Assembly (NCBI RefSeq): GCF_900106585.1
Contig: NZ_FNWH01000006.1
Coordinates: forward strand, 124,001 to 188,000
DNA: 64,000 nucleotides
Source of the DNA: Acidaminococcus timonensis
Lineage (GTDB): Bacteria > Bacillota > Negativicutes > Acidaminococcales > Acidaminococcaceae
Direction: 5' to 3'
A program made the position numbers and the translations under genes. This document shows positions 57,279 to 64,000 of this stretch, one piece after another; position 1 is the stretch's first letter; each line of letters begins with the position of its first letter. The notes below the pieces were generated by a model. That model made no database searches and was not told the DNA's origin. It saw nothing but the letters and a program-made list of their open reading frames with translations.

Positions 57279-58679
57279 ATGACAGGTTTACCTTTGATTT
57301 TCGCTTTTGTTCTTGCCATCATTGTCATGATCGTCGCTATTTCGAAATTCCGTATCCATCCTTTCCTGGCTATCCTGGCGGTTTCCGTGATCTTCGGCCT
57401 GGTCGGCGGAATCCCTCTGGTGAAGCATGGAAAGACGTTGGGCATTGCTGATGTGGTCAGCGCCGGGTTCGCCGGCACGTTCACCAGCATCGGCATTGTC
57501 ATCATCATGGGCGCCCTGATCGGCACCCTGCTGGAAAAGACGGGGGCAGCCCTGAAGATGGCTGACTGTGTCGTCCGGCTGGTGGGGAAGAACAATACCA
57601 GCCTGGCCGTCCTGATCATGGGCTGGATCGTTTCCATCCCTGTGTTCTGCGACAGCGGGTTCGTCATTTTGAACCCTATCCGGAAAGCCCTGGTACGGCG
57701 GACCCACTGCTCGGCTGTAGCTACGGCAGTGGCCATGTCCATGGGTCTGTACATTTCCCACTGTTTCATCCCTCCGACTCCCGGACCGATTGCAGCAGCC
57801 AACACCATTTATGAAGGCATGGGAATGGAGCCCAACCTGATCCTGATCATCGGACTGGGCACGGCTTCCTCCATCCTGCCCATGATTGCCGCGTATATCT
57901 ACGCCAACTACATTGGCACGAAGGTGAAATCCAAGGAAGAAAGGGCGCAAGCCGCGGAACCGGCTGAGACCCAGCAGACCTATGAAGAACTGATCAAAAG
58001 CTATGGCAAGCTGCCCAGTGCCTTCGCCAGCTTCGCACCCATCGTGGTGCCCATCATCCTGATGGGTCTCTCCAGTGCCATGGCCATGGCCGGGACCCAG
58101 AGCGACATCATCAAGTTCCTGGGTACACCCATCATCGCCATCAGCGTGGGCGTGATCCTGGGCATCATGGTGCTGATGCAGAGCACCGTGGAAGACAAAA
58201 TGAAAGCCTTCTACGATATCACCAATGATACCCTGAAAGTGGTGGGCCCCATCCTGTTCATCACTGCTGCCGGCGGCGTCCTGGGCAAGGTCATCGCCTC
58301 TACCAGCATGGTGGCATTCATCAAGGCCAACTCCAATACCCTGGCCAGCCTGGGGATCTTCTTCCCGTTCCTGCTGTCGGCCATCCTGAAGACCGCTCAG
58401 GGTTCCTCCACCGTGGCCATCACCACCACGGCCGGTATCATGGCACCGCTGATGGGTACCCTGGGACTGGGGACTCCGATGCTGGCTGCCATCACGGTCA
58501 TTGCCATCGGCGCTGGTGCTATGACGGTATCCCACGCCAACGACTCCTATTTCTGGGTGGTCACCAACTTCGGCGATATGGAAGTGCAGGACGGCTACAA
58601 GGCACAGACCCTGGGGACCCTGGTTACCGGGATCGCTGCCATGATCAACGTGTACATCCTGTATTTGATCCTGGGATAA
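57279..58679 (+). CDS. GntP family permease (gluconate/sugar acid:H+ symporter)
   Basis: An inner-membrane secondary transporter of 466 residues with 12-14 hydrophobic segments. Family marks include ISKFRIHPFLAILAVSVIFG at the start and PVFCDSGFVILNPI and HCFIPPTPGPIAAAN in the first half. TAQGSSTVAITTTAGIMAP and SHANDSYFWVVTNFGDM lie in the second half. GntP proteins carry gluconate, glycerate, idonate or related acids. ATG 57279 is chosen for position and an upstream GAAGGGA. The TTG at 57243 would add 12 charged residues. No sugar-acid kinase is adjacent, so the substrate remains open. Confidence 0.9.
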   Translation: MTGLPLIFAFVLAIIVMIVAISKFRIHPFLAILAVSVIFGLVGGIPLVKHGKTLGIADVVSAGFAGTFTSIGIVIIMGALIGTLLEKTGAALKMADCVVRLVGKNNTSLAVLIMGWIVSIPVFCDSGFVILNPIRKALVRRTHCSAVATAVAMSMGLYISHCFIPPTPGPIAAANTIYEGMGMEPNLILIIGLGTASSILPMIAAYIYANYIGTKVKSKEERAQAAEPAETQQTYEELIKSYGKLPSAFASFAPIVVPIILMGLSSAMAMAGTQSDIIKFLGTPIIAISVGVILGIMVLMQSTVEDKMKAFYDITNDTLKVVGPILFITAAGGVLGKVIASTSMVAFIKANSNTLASLGIFFPFLLSAILKTAQGSSTVAITTTAGIMAPLMGTLGLGTPMLAAITVIAIGAGAMTVSHANDSYFWVVTNFGDMEVQDGYKAQTLGTLVTGIAAMINVYILYLILG

Positions 58680-58710
58680 GCAGCTAGTGGTTAGTGATTC
58701 GTGACTCGTG

Positions 58711-58742
58711 ACGGGGTGTGGATTTTCCACACCCCCTTTTGT
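58711..58742 (+). terminator. Terminator of the GntP gene
   Basis: GGGGTGTGGA (58713-58722) pairs with TCCACACCCC (58726-58735), followed by CCTTTT. A degenerate CTAGTGGTTAGTGATTCGTG repeat just precedes it. Confidence 0.85.
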
Positions 58743-58772
58743 ATGCTCTGAAACAGAAAATCCTAAAAAAAA

Positions 58773-58824
58773 TCCCCCATCGGCACTATGATATATTGCC
58801 GAATGGGGGAAAATCGTTTATAAT
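58773..58824 (+). promoter_or_regulatory. suf operon promoter with an overlapping hairpin
   Basis: TTGCCG (58796-58801) and TATAAT (58819-58824) have a 17-base spacer. The -35 box lies in the right arm of an inverted repeat, CCCCCATCGGCA with TGCCGAATGGGGG (about 58774-58809). That could be an operator or an antisense terminator. Confidence 0.65.
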
Positions 58825-58828
58825 AGGG

Positions 58829-59011
58829 ACAGCATTCAGGTGAATATTTTTTGGTTACAGTAGTCACCTGGAAAGACAACCCTATTTCTTATTTTCCCAC
58901 GGTCCGGTTTCCCTGCGCAGAAAGCCGGACGCGGAGTGGTAAGATACAAGAGCGATATGCTTAGATTAAATACACGGGCAATTGAGGGGCCTGTGGGTAG
59001 GAGAGGTTACG
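58829..59011 (+). ncRNA. Structured 5' leader of sufCBDSU, candidate regulatory RNA
   Basis: About 180 transcribed bases precede sufC. Three hairpins can be drawn. The first is CAGGTGA (58837-58843) with TCACCTG (58864-58870). The second is a long arm, 58890-58946, with GTCCGG/CCGGAC and CCAC/GTGG helices and an apical CCTGCGCA loop. The third is CACGGGC (58973-58979) with GCCTGTG (58989-58995), just before the ribosome binding site. No known riboswitch motif is recognised. A trans-acting RNA such as a 6S-like species cannot be excluded. Confidence 0.5.
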
Positions 59012-59749
59012 ATGAGTGAATTATTACGCGTGGAAGGATTAAAGATTGCCGTTGAAGGTAAGGAAATCCTGAAAGGCCTGGATCTGGTCATCAACAAAGG
59101 CGAAACCCATGTGATCATGGGCTCCAACGGGGCCGGCAAATCCACCCTGTTCAATGCCATCATGGGCAACCCCAAATATGTGGTGACCGCTGGTCATATT
59201 TATTTTGAAGGAAAAGACATCACCCATGCGCCGGTGAACGAAAGAGCGAAAGCCGGCATCTTTATGGCCTTCCAGTCTCCCATCTCCGTCCAGGGGATCA
59301 GTGTGGAAAACTTCATCCGCAACGCCAAAACCACCATTACCGGTGAAAAGCAGCGGATCATGCCGTTCCGCAAAGCCCTGCACAAGGAAATGGACGCCCT
59401 GAGCATGGACAGAAGTTATGCCGACCGGTATGTGAACGACGGGTTCTCCGGCGGCGAACGGAAGAAGACCGAAATCCTGCAGATGGCCATGCTGGACCCG
59501 AAACTGACCATGCTGGATGAAATCGACTCCGGCCTGGACGTGGATGCGGTACGGATCGTTTCCGAAGCCGTGAACCAGTATCATAACGAAAACAACTCCC
59601 TGCTGATCATCACCCACCACAGCGAGATCCTGCAAAAGCTGCATCCGGATGTGGTCCATGTGTTGATCAACGGCCGCATCGTGAAGACCGGGGACGCTTC
59701 CCTGATCCAGGAAATCGAAGCCAACGGCTACGACGCTTATAAGAAATAA
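59012..59749 (+). CDS. sufC: Fe-S cluster assembly ATPase SufC
   Basis: A cytoplasmic ABC-type ATPase of 245 residues that partners SufB and SufD to energise cluster assembly. Walker A GSNGAGKST is near residue 37. The signature is GFSGGERKKTEILQMAM near residue 148, and Walker B is LTMLDEIDSGLDVD. The extended SufC-specific DEIDSGLD is present. ATG 59012 is chosen because AGGAGAGG lies 6-7 bases upstream. The in-frame ATG 58982 sits inside the leader hairpin. It is the first gene of a five-gene operon. Confidence 0.97.
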   Translation: MSELLRVEGLKIAVEGKEILKGLDLVINKGETHVIMGSNGAGKSTLFNAIMGNPKYVVTAGHIYFEGKDITHAPVNERAKAGIFMAFQSPISVQGISVENFIRNAKTTITGEKQRIMPFRKALHKEMDALSMDRSYADRYVNDGFSGGERKKTEILQMAMLDPKLTMLDEIDSGLDVDAVRIVSEAVNQYHNENNSLLIITHHSEILQKLHPDVVHVLINGRIVKTGDASLIQEIEANGYDAYKK

Positions 59750-59765
59750 CAGGGCGGTGAGCGAT

Positions 59766-61232
59766 ATGACGGAAGACAAGAAAGCAGAATTCGCCCGGGA
59801 AACCCAGGCGGACGAGCAGAAACTGCAGAGTGAACGGCAGAAGATCGATGCCCTGACCGACTTCAGCAACATGTACGACTTCAAGAAGGATTCCACCCAT
59901 GAATTCAAGACCAATGCCGGCCTGACGCCGGACGTGGTGCGGGAAATCTCTGCCAAGAAAAACGAACCGAAATGGATGCTGGATGCCCGGCTGAAGGCGC
60001 TGGACATCTATTACCAGATGCCGTACCCGGAATGGGGCCCGGACATCAGCGGCCTGGATATGGACAACATTGTCACGTACGTACGGCCCAACGCCCGCAT
60101 GAGCGCCAGCTGGAACGACCTGCCCGACGACATCAAAGATACCTTTGACCGCCTGGGCATCCCCGAAGCGGAAAAGAAATCCCTGGCTGGCGTGGGCGCC
60201 CAGTACGACTCCGAAGTGGTGTACCACAGCATCCAGGACGAACTGACGAAACAGGGTGTCATCTACACGGACTTTGACACCGCTGTGAAGAAATATGAAG
60301 ACATCGTGCGGAAGCATTTTATGAAACTGATTCCGCCCACGGATCACAAGTTCGCCGCCCTGCACGGGGCAGTCTGGTCCGGCGGCTCCTTCGTGTACGT
60401 GCCGGAAGGGGTGGATGTGTCCATCCCCCTGCAGAGCTATTTCCGGCTGAACGCACCGGGGGCCGGCCAGTTCGAACACACCATGATCATCGTGGAAAAA
60501 GGGGCCAAGGTGCACTTCATCGAAGGCTGCTCCGCCCCGAAATACAATGTGGCCAACCTGCATGCCGGAGCCGTGGAACTGTTCATCGGCGACGATGCCA
60601 CCCTGACCTATTCCACCATTGAAAACTGGTCCAAGAACATGTACAACATGAACACAAAACGGGCCATCGTGGGCAAGAACGGCACCATCAACTGGGTGAC
60701 CGGGTCTTTCGGTTCCCACACCTCCTGCCTGTATCCCATGAGCATCCTGAACGGGGAAGGCGCCCACTGCGAATTCACGGGCGTGACCTTCGCCGGTAAG
60801 GGCCAGTACCTGGATACCGGGTCCAAGGTGGTGCACAACGCGCCCCATACCACCAGCAACATCAACTCCAAGTCCATTTCCAAGGACGGCGGCGTGTGCA
60901 TCTACCGGGGCAGCGTGGTCGTGAACGAATGTGCCGAAGGATCCAAATCCAACGTCAGCTGCGAATCCCTGATGCTGGATGAACAGTCCCAGTCCGATAC
61001 CATCCCGGCCATCGTCATCAAGAACGACAATGTAGACCTGGGCCACGAAGCCAAAATCGGCCGGATTTCCGACGAAGCCATCTTCTACCTGATGAGCCGC
61101 GGGCTCAGCGAGGATGAAGCACGGGCCATGCTGGTCCGCGGGTTCGTGGAACCTGTTTCCAAGGCCCTGCCTCTGGAATATGCCGTAGAAATGAACAACC
61201 TGATCAATCTGGAACTGAAAGGTTCCATGTAA
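59766..61232 (+). CDS. sufB: Fe-S cluster assembly protein SufB
   Basis: A scaffold subunit of 488 residues, the usual length. Typical segments are SVWSGGSFVYVPEGV-like AVWSGGSFVYVPEGVDV (near residue 205), FRLNAPGAGQFEHTMI, VHFIEGCSAPKY and the C-terminal IGRISDEAIFYLMSRGLSE. The conserved cysteine corresponds to NVSCESLM (near residue 400). It forms the SufBC2D complex and receives sulfur from SufS/SufU. ATG 59766 is preferred, with GGTGAG just upstream. The GTG at 59757 is an alternative. Confidence 0.97.
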   Translation: MTEDKKAEFARETQADEQKLQSERQKIDALTDFSNMYDFKKDSTHEFKTNAGLTPDVVREISAKKNEPKWMLDARLKALDIYYQMPYPEWGPDISGLDMDNIVTYVRPNARMSASWNDLPDDIKDTFDRLGIPEAEKKSLAGVGAQYDSEVVYHSIQDELTKQGVIYTDFDTAVKKYEDIVRKHFMKLIPPTDHKFAALHGAVWSGGSFVYVPEGVDVSIPLQSYFRLNAPGAGQFEHTMIIVEKGAKVHFIEGCSAPKYNVANLHAGAVELFIGDDATLTYSTIENWSKNMYNMNTKRAIVGKNGTINWVTGSFGSHTSCLYPMSILNGEGAHCEFTGVTFAGKGQYLDTGSKVVHNAPHTTSNINSKSISKDGGVCIYRGSVVVNECAEGSKSNVSCESLMLDEQSQSDTIPAIVIKNDNVDLGHEAKIGRISDEAIFYLMSRGLSEDEARAMLVRGFVEPVSKALPLEYAVEMNNLINLELKGSM

Positions 61233-61248
61233 GAGGGAGGCGGAGAAC

Positions 61249-62334
61249 ATGAGCAAAGAACAATTCAACGAACTGCCGCGTCCCACCTTCCGCTGGATGA
61301 AAGTGAATCATCTGGAACTGGACCAGGAACCGGTGACGGAACTGAAACCGGTGGAACTGGCCATCCGCACCGACGGCCAGGTGGAAGCCAAGCAGTATGA
61401 AGGGAACGCCCTGCCCGACCTGGGCGATTTCCAGGGAGCCAGCAAGGAATCCCTGGCCCGGACCCTGAAGGGCGGCAATGTGAACTGCGCCGTGACGGTG
61501 GCTGACGGGGCGGAAGCCTCTGTGTGGATCACCTACACGGTGAGCGAAGCAGCACCCCAGCTGGTGGGCCAGCTGAAGGTCACCGCCGGCAAGGGCAGCC
61601 AGGTACATGTGTACGAGCTGTTCGACGGGGATGCGGAAAATGGCCTGGTGGACCTGCTGCAATACGTGGATGCCGGGGAAGGCGCCCGGGTGCAGATCAG
61701 CAAGGTACAGATCCACGGCGACCGGGTACGGCACATCGATGCCCGTCTCACCCGGGAAGCCAAAGAAGCCAATGTGAAATACGTCAGCGCTGAAGTGGGC
61801 GGCCACCAGACGGTGGTGAACGTGGTATCCAAGCTGGATCATGACGAAGCGGAATTCGACAGCGCTTCCATGTATCTGGGCGACAAGGACCAGCTGTTCG
61901 ATTATTCCTACCTGGTACCCACCCAGGGCTGCAAGACGAAGACCAACATCCTGACCACCGGCGCCCTGATGGGCACCAGCAAGAAGTACTTCCGGGGAAC
62001 CATCGATTTCCTCCGGGGCGGCAAGAAGGCCGTGGGGGATGAATCCGATGTGTGCCTGCTGCTGAACAAGGGCGTGCACTCCATCTCCGTACCGCTGCTG
62101 CTGTGCAAGGAAGATGATGTGGTCGGCAACCACGCTTCCAGCTCCGGTCAGATCGACCAGGACATGCTGTTCTATCTGATGAGCCGCGGCTTCGATGAAG
62201 CCGGTGCCCAGCTGATTATCGTGGAAAGCAACATCCGGCCGGTCATCGACCAGCTGGGTGACAGTGATTTGGAAGATAAGGCCCTCCAGGCTGTACGCAG
62301 CAAGATGCAACAGGTCGGCCGGAAAGGAAACTGA
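61249..62334 (+). CDS. sufD: Fe-S cluster assembly protein SufD
   Basis: A paralogue of SufB, 361 residues, lacking most of the N-terminal half and completing the SufBC2D complex. The beta-helix core is seen in the region with VEFDSASMYLGDKD-like AEFDSASMYLGDKDQ and KKYFRGTIDFLRGGKKAVGD. The C-terminal SSGQIDQDMLFYLMSRGFDE matches the SufB ending. GAGGGAGG precedes the ATG, 16 bases after sufB. It is shorter than the ~420 residues of many SufD proteins, the missing part being N-terminal. Confidence 0.95.
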   Translation: MSKEQFNELPRPTFRWMKVNHLELDQEPVTELKPVELAIRTDGQVEAKQYEGNALPDLGDFQGASKESLARTLKGGNVNCAVTVADGAEASVWITYTVSEAAPQLVGQLKVTAGKGSQVHVYELFDGDAENGLVDLLQYVDAGEGARVQISKVQIHGDRVRHIDARLTREAKEANVKYVSAEVGGHQTVVNVVSKLDHDEAEFDSASMYLGDKDQLFDYSYLVPTQGCKTKTNILTTGALMGTSKKYFRGTIDFLRGGKKAVGDESDVCLLLNKGVHSISVPLLLCKEDDVVGNHASSSGQIDQDMLFYLMSRGFDEAGAQLIIVESNIRPVIDQLGDSDLEDKALQAVRSKMQQVGRKGN

Positions 62335-63563
62335 TGGCCATGTTAAAGGATATTCGCAGTGATTTTCCGATTTTGAAAAAAGTCCATAATGGGCATCCGC
62401 TGGTGTACTTCGACAACGCAGCCACCACCCAGAAACCCTACCAGGTAATCGCCGCCATGGTGGATTTTCTGGAACATCATAATGGCAACCCCCATCGGGG
62501 CGCCCATGTGCTGTCCATCGAAGCCGGCCAGGTGTACGATGAAGCCCGGGAAGCCGTCCGCAAGTTCATCAACGCCAGGCACTTCGAAGAAGTGATCTTC
62601 GTGCGGAACTCCACGGAAGGGCTGAACCTGATTGCCCGCAGCTACGGGGAAACCCATCTGCACAAGGGCGACAAAGTGGTAATCCCCATTTCTGAACACC
62701 ATTCCAACCTGGTGCCCTGGCAGAGAGCCTGCCAGAAGACCGGGGCCGAACTGGTCTACATGTACCTGGATGAAACCGGGCACTTCACGGACGAAGATCT
62801 GGCCAAGATCGACGACCGGACGAAGATCGTTTCCTTTGCTGCCGTCAGCAACGTGCTGGGCATGAAACGGCCCGTACAGGAAATCGTGGACCGGGCCCAC
62901 AAAGTGGGAGCCATCGCCATCGTGGACGGCGCCCAGTCCGTACCTCATATGAAGACGGATGTACAGGCTCTGGACTGCGACTTCTTCGTATTTTCCGGCC
63001 ACAAGATGCTGGGGTCTACCGGCACCGGCGTGGTGTATGGCAAGAAAGCCCTGCTGGAGAAAATGGAACCGTTCCTGCTGGGCGGCGACATGATCGAATA
63101 CGTCCAGGAACAGACCACCACGTTCAACGAACTGCCCTACAAGTTCGAAGCCGGTTCCCAGAACGTGGAAGGGGCTGTGGCCCTGCATGCAGCCATCGAT
63201 TACCTGGAAGCCATCGGCATGGACAATGTGGAGAAGCATGAGGAAGAGCTGACGAAGCGGTGCCTGGAAGGCATGCTGAAGCTGCCCCACATCCACATCC
63301 TGGGGTCCACCGATGAAACGGAAAAGACCGGGGTCATCTCCTTTACCATCGACGGGGTCCATCCCCACGACGCGGCTACGATCCTGGACAGCTACGGCAT
63401 CGCCATCCGCAGCGGCCACCACTGTGCCCAGCCGCTGGGAGCCCACCTCCATGTAGAGGCTTCCAACCGGGCCAGCTTCTATATCTACAATACCTTGGAA
63501 GAAGTGGATTACTTCCTGTCCAAGCTGCCGGAAGTCCGGAAAGTCATGGGCTTCAAAGATTGA
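62334..63563 (+). CDS. sufS: Cysteine desulfurase SufS
   Basis: A PLP-dependent group II cysteine desulfurase of 409 residues that takes sulfur from cysteine. The PLP lysine is in FSGHKMLGSTGTGVVYG (near residue 224). The persulfide cysteine is in IRSGHHCAQPLG (near residue 364). YFDNAATTQKP and HHSNLVPWQ are standard. It overlaps the sufD stop by one base (TGATG). A second ATG two codons later is possible. Sulfur is passed to SufU, encoded next. Confidence 0.97.
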   Translation: MAMLKDIRSDFPILKKVHNGHPLVYFDNAATTQKPYQVIAAMVDFLEHHNGNPHRGAHVLSIEAGQVYDEAREAVRKFINARHFEEVIFVRNSTEGLNLIARSYGETHLHKGDKVVIPISEHHSNLVPWQRACQKTGAELVYMYLDETGHFTDEDLAKIDDRTKIVSFAAVSNVLGMKRPVQEIVDRAHKVGAIAIVDGAQSVPHMKTDVQALDCDFFVFSGHKMLGSTGTGVVYGKKALLEKMEPFLLGGDMIEYVQEQTTTFNELPYKFEAGSQNVEGAVALHAAIDYLEAIGMDNVEKHEEELTKRCLEGMLKLPHIHILGSTDETEKTGVISFTIDGVHPHDAATILDSYGIAIRSGHHCAQPLGAHLHVEASNRASFYIYNTLEEVDYFLSKLPEVRKVMGFKD

Positions 63564-63579
63564 TGCAAAAGGGGAGTTT

Positions 63580-64000
63580 ATGATGGAAGATATGAATCAG
63601 CTGTATTCGGACATTATCCTGGAACACAACCAGGATCAGGCCAACAAGCATGAGCTGGATCCCCACAATCTGCAGGAACACGGCCATAACCCCAGCTGCG
63701 GGGATGACATCACCCTGCAGGCGGATATCGAGAACGGCATCATCAAGGATGCGGCCTACACGGGCCATGGCTGTGCCATCAGCCAGGCTTCCACGGATAT
63801 CATGATCGACCTGATCAAGGGCAAGAGCGTGAAGGAAGCCCTGCGTCTGGTGGACTTGTTCCTGGCCATGATCAAGCGGGAAGAGACCGATGACAGCAAG
63901 CTGGAAGAACTGGACGATGCCATCGCTTTGAAGAACATCTCCAATATGCCGGCCCGGGTAAAATGTGCGGTCCTGGCCTGGCATACGTTGAAGGATGCTT
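63580..64000 (+). CDS. sufU: Sulfur relay protein SufU, 3'-truncated by window edge
   Basis: A zinc-containing IscU-like protein that accepts persulfide from SufS in Firmicutes. 140 codons are visible. NPSCGDDITLQ (first conserved Cys and Asp), TGHGCAISQASTDIM (second Cys) and the last-line VKCAVLAW (third Cys) are intact. An insertion before the third cysteine (residues 95-125) is the mark of SufU against IscU. AAAGGGGAG precedes adjacent ATGs at 63580 and 63583. The frame stays open at base 64000; only a few residues should be missing. Confidence 0.95.
   Translation, partial: MMEDMNQLYSDIILEHNQDQANKHELDPHNLQEHGHNPSCGDDITLQADIENGIIKDAAYTGHGCAISQASTDIMIDLIKGKSVKEALRLVDLFLAMIKREETDDSKLEELDDAIALKNISNMPARVKCAVLAWHTLKDA

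Noticed and set aside
58829-59011. Known riboswitch (TPP, FMN, SAM, cobalamin, Moco) before sufC
   Set aside because: None of the conserved core motifs of those classes could be found by eye, so it is listed only as an unclassified structured leader.

Overview
ORGANISM. The window looks like a chromosome segment of a diderm Firmicute of the class Negativicutes, most likely Acidaminococcus or a close relative. This is inferred from the 16S rRNA as I remember it, from an LPS-type glycosyltransferase and O-antigen-ligase locus sitting beside typical Firmicutes genes (whiA, yvcK, rapZ, sufCBDSU, ysxC), and from the SCIFF peptide/maturase pair. No database search was run. The DNA is moderately GC-rich, and almost all genes lie on the + strand. 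LAYOUT. 1-5.6 kb: the 3' part of pyruvate:ferredoxin oxidoreductase, a Na/Pi-cotransporter-like protein, a LOG-family protein and tRNA-Gly. 5.7-17.3 kb: an envelope polysaccharide/LPS locus with GT2, GT8, O-antigen ligase, GT25, GT9 and GT8 genes. It is interrupted by a hairpin-rich repeat region and a HepT/MntA (HEPN/MNT) toxin-antitoxin pair. It continues with a membrane sulfatase-fold transferase, UDP-glucose dehydrogenase and a UDP-glucuronate-epimerase-like enzyme. 17.4-26.3 kb: a nitrilase, an alanine/glycine:Na symporter, then the protein quality-control block tig-clpP-clpX-lon-ysxC. 26.3-30.7 kb: a Nudix CoA pyrophosphatase, a reduced secretin/PilP-like/GspE-like set, and a TRIC-type channel. 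30.9-33.1 kb: YajQ and a DUF4127 protein on the minus strand. 33.2-39.8 kb: the overlapping uvrB-uvrA-uvrC excision-repair operon. 40-46.8 kb: rubredoxin, a HAD phosphatase, rapZ-yvcK-whiA-polysaccharide deacetylase, then the SCIFF peptide and its radical SAM maturase. 46.9-52.4 kb: a complete rRNA operon (16S, tRNA-Ile, tRNA-Ala, 23S, 5S) with promoter, boxA-like site and processing stems. 53-58.7 kb: an unidentified permease, two M20 metallopeptidases and a GntP permease, suggesting peptide or acyl-amino-acid and sugar-acid use. 58.7-64 kb: the sufCBDSU Fe-S assembly operon behind a long structured leader; sufU runs off the end. HOW GENES WORK TOGETHER. The LPS genes build core sugars and attach O-chains, while Ugd plus the epimerase plausibly supply UDP-uronic acids. 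ClpXP, Lon and trigger factor handle folding and proteolysis. Suf supplies the Fe-S clusters that NifJ and the SCIFF maturase need. MOST UNUSUAL. Several undescribed-looking intergenic elements occur: a 135-bp sequence present twice 41 kb apart (120/135 identical, ungapped) with base changes that preserve pairing and with flanking inverted repeats; a 50-bp tandem repeat with a divergent inverted third copy; two terminator-bearing elements bounded by CTAGTGACTAG-type repeats; and the structured sufC leader.
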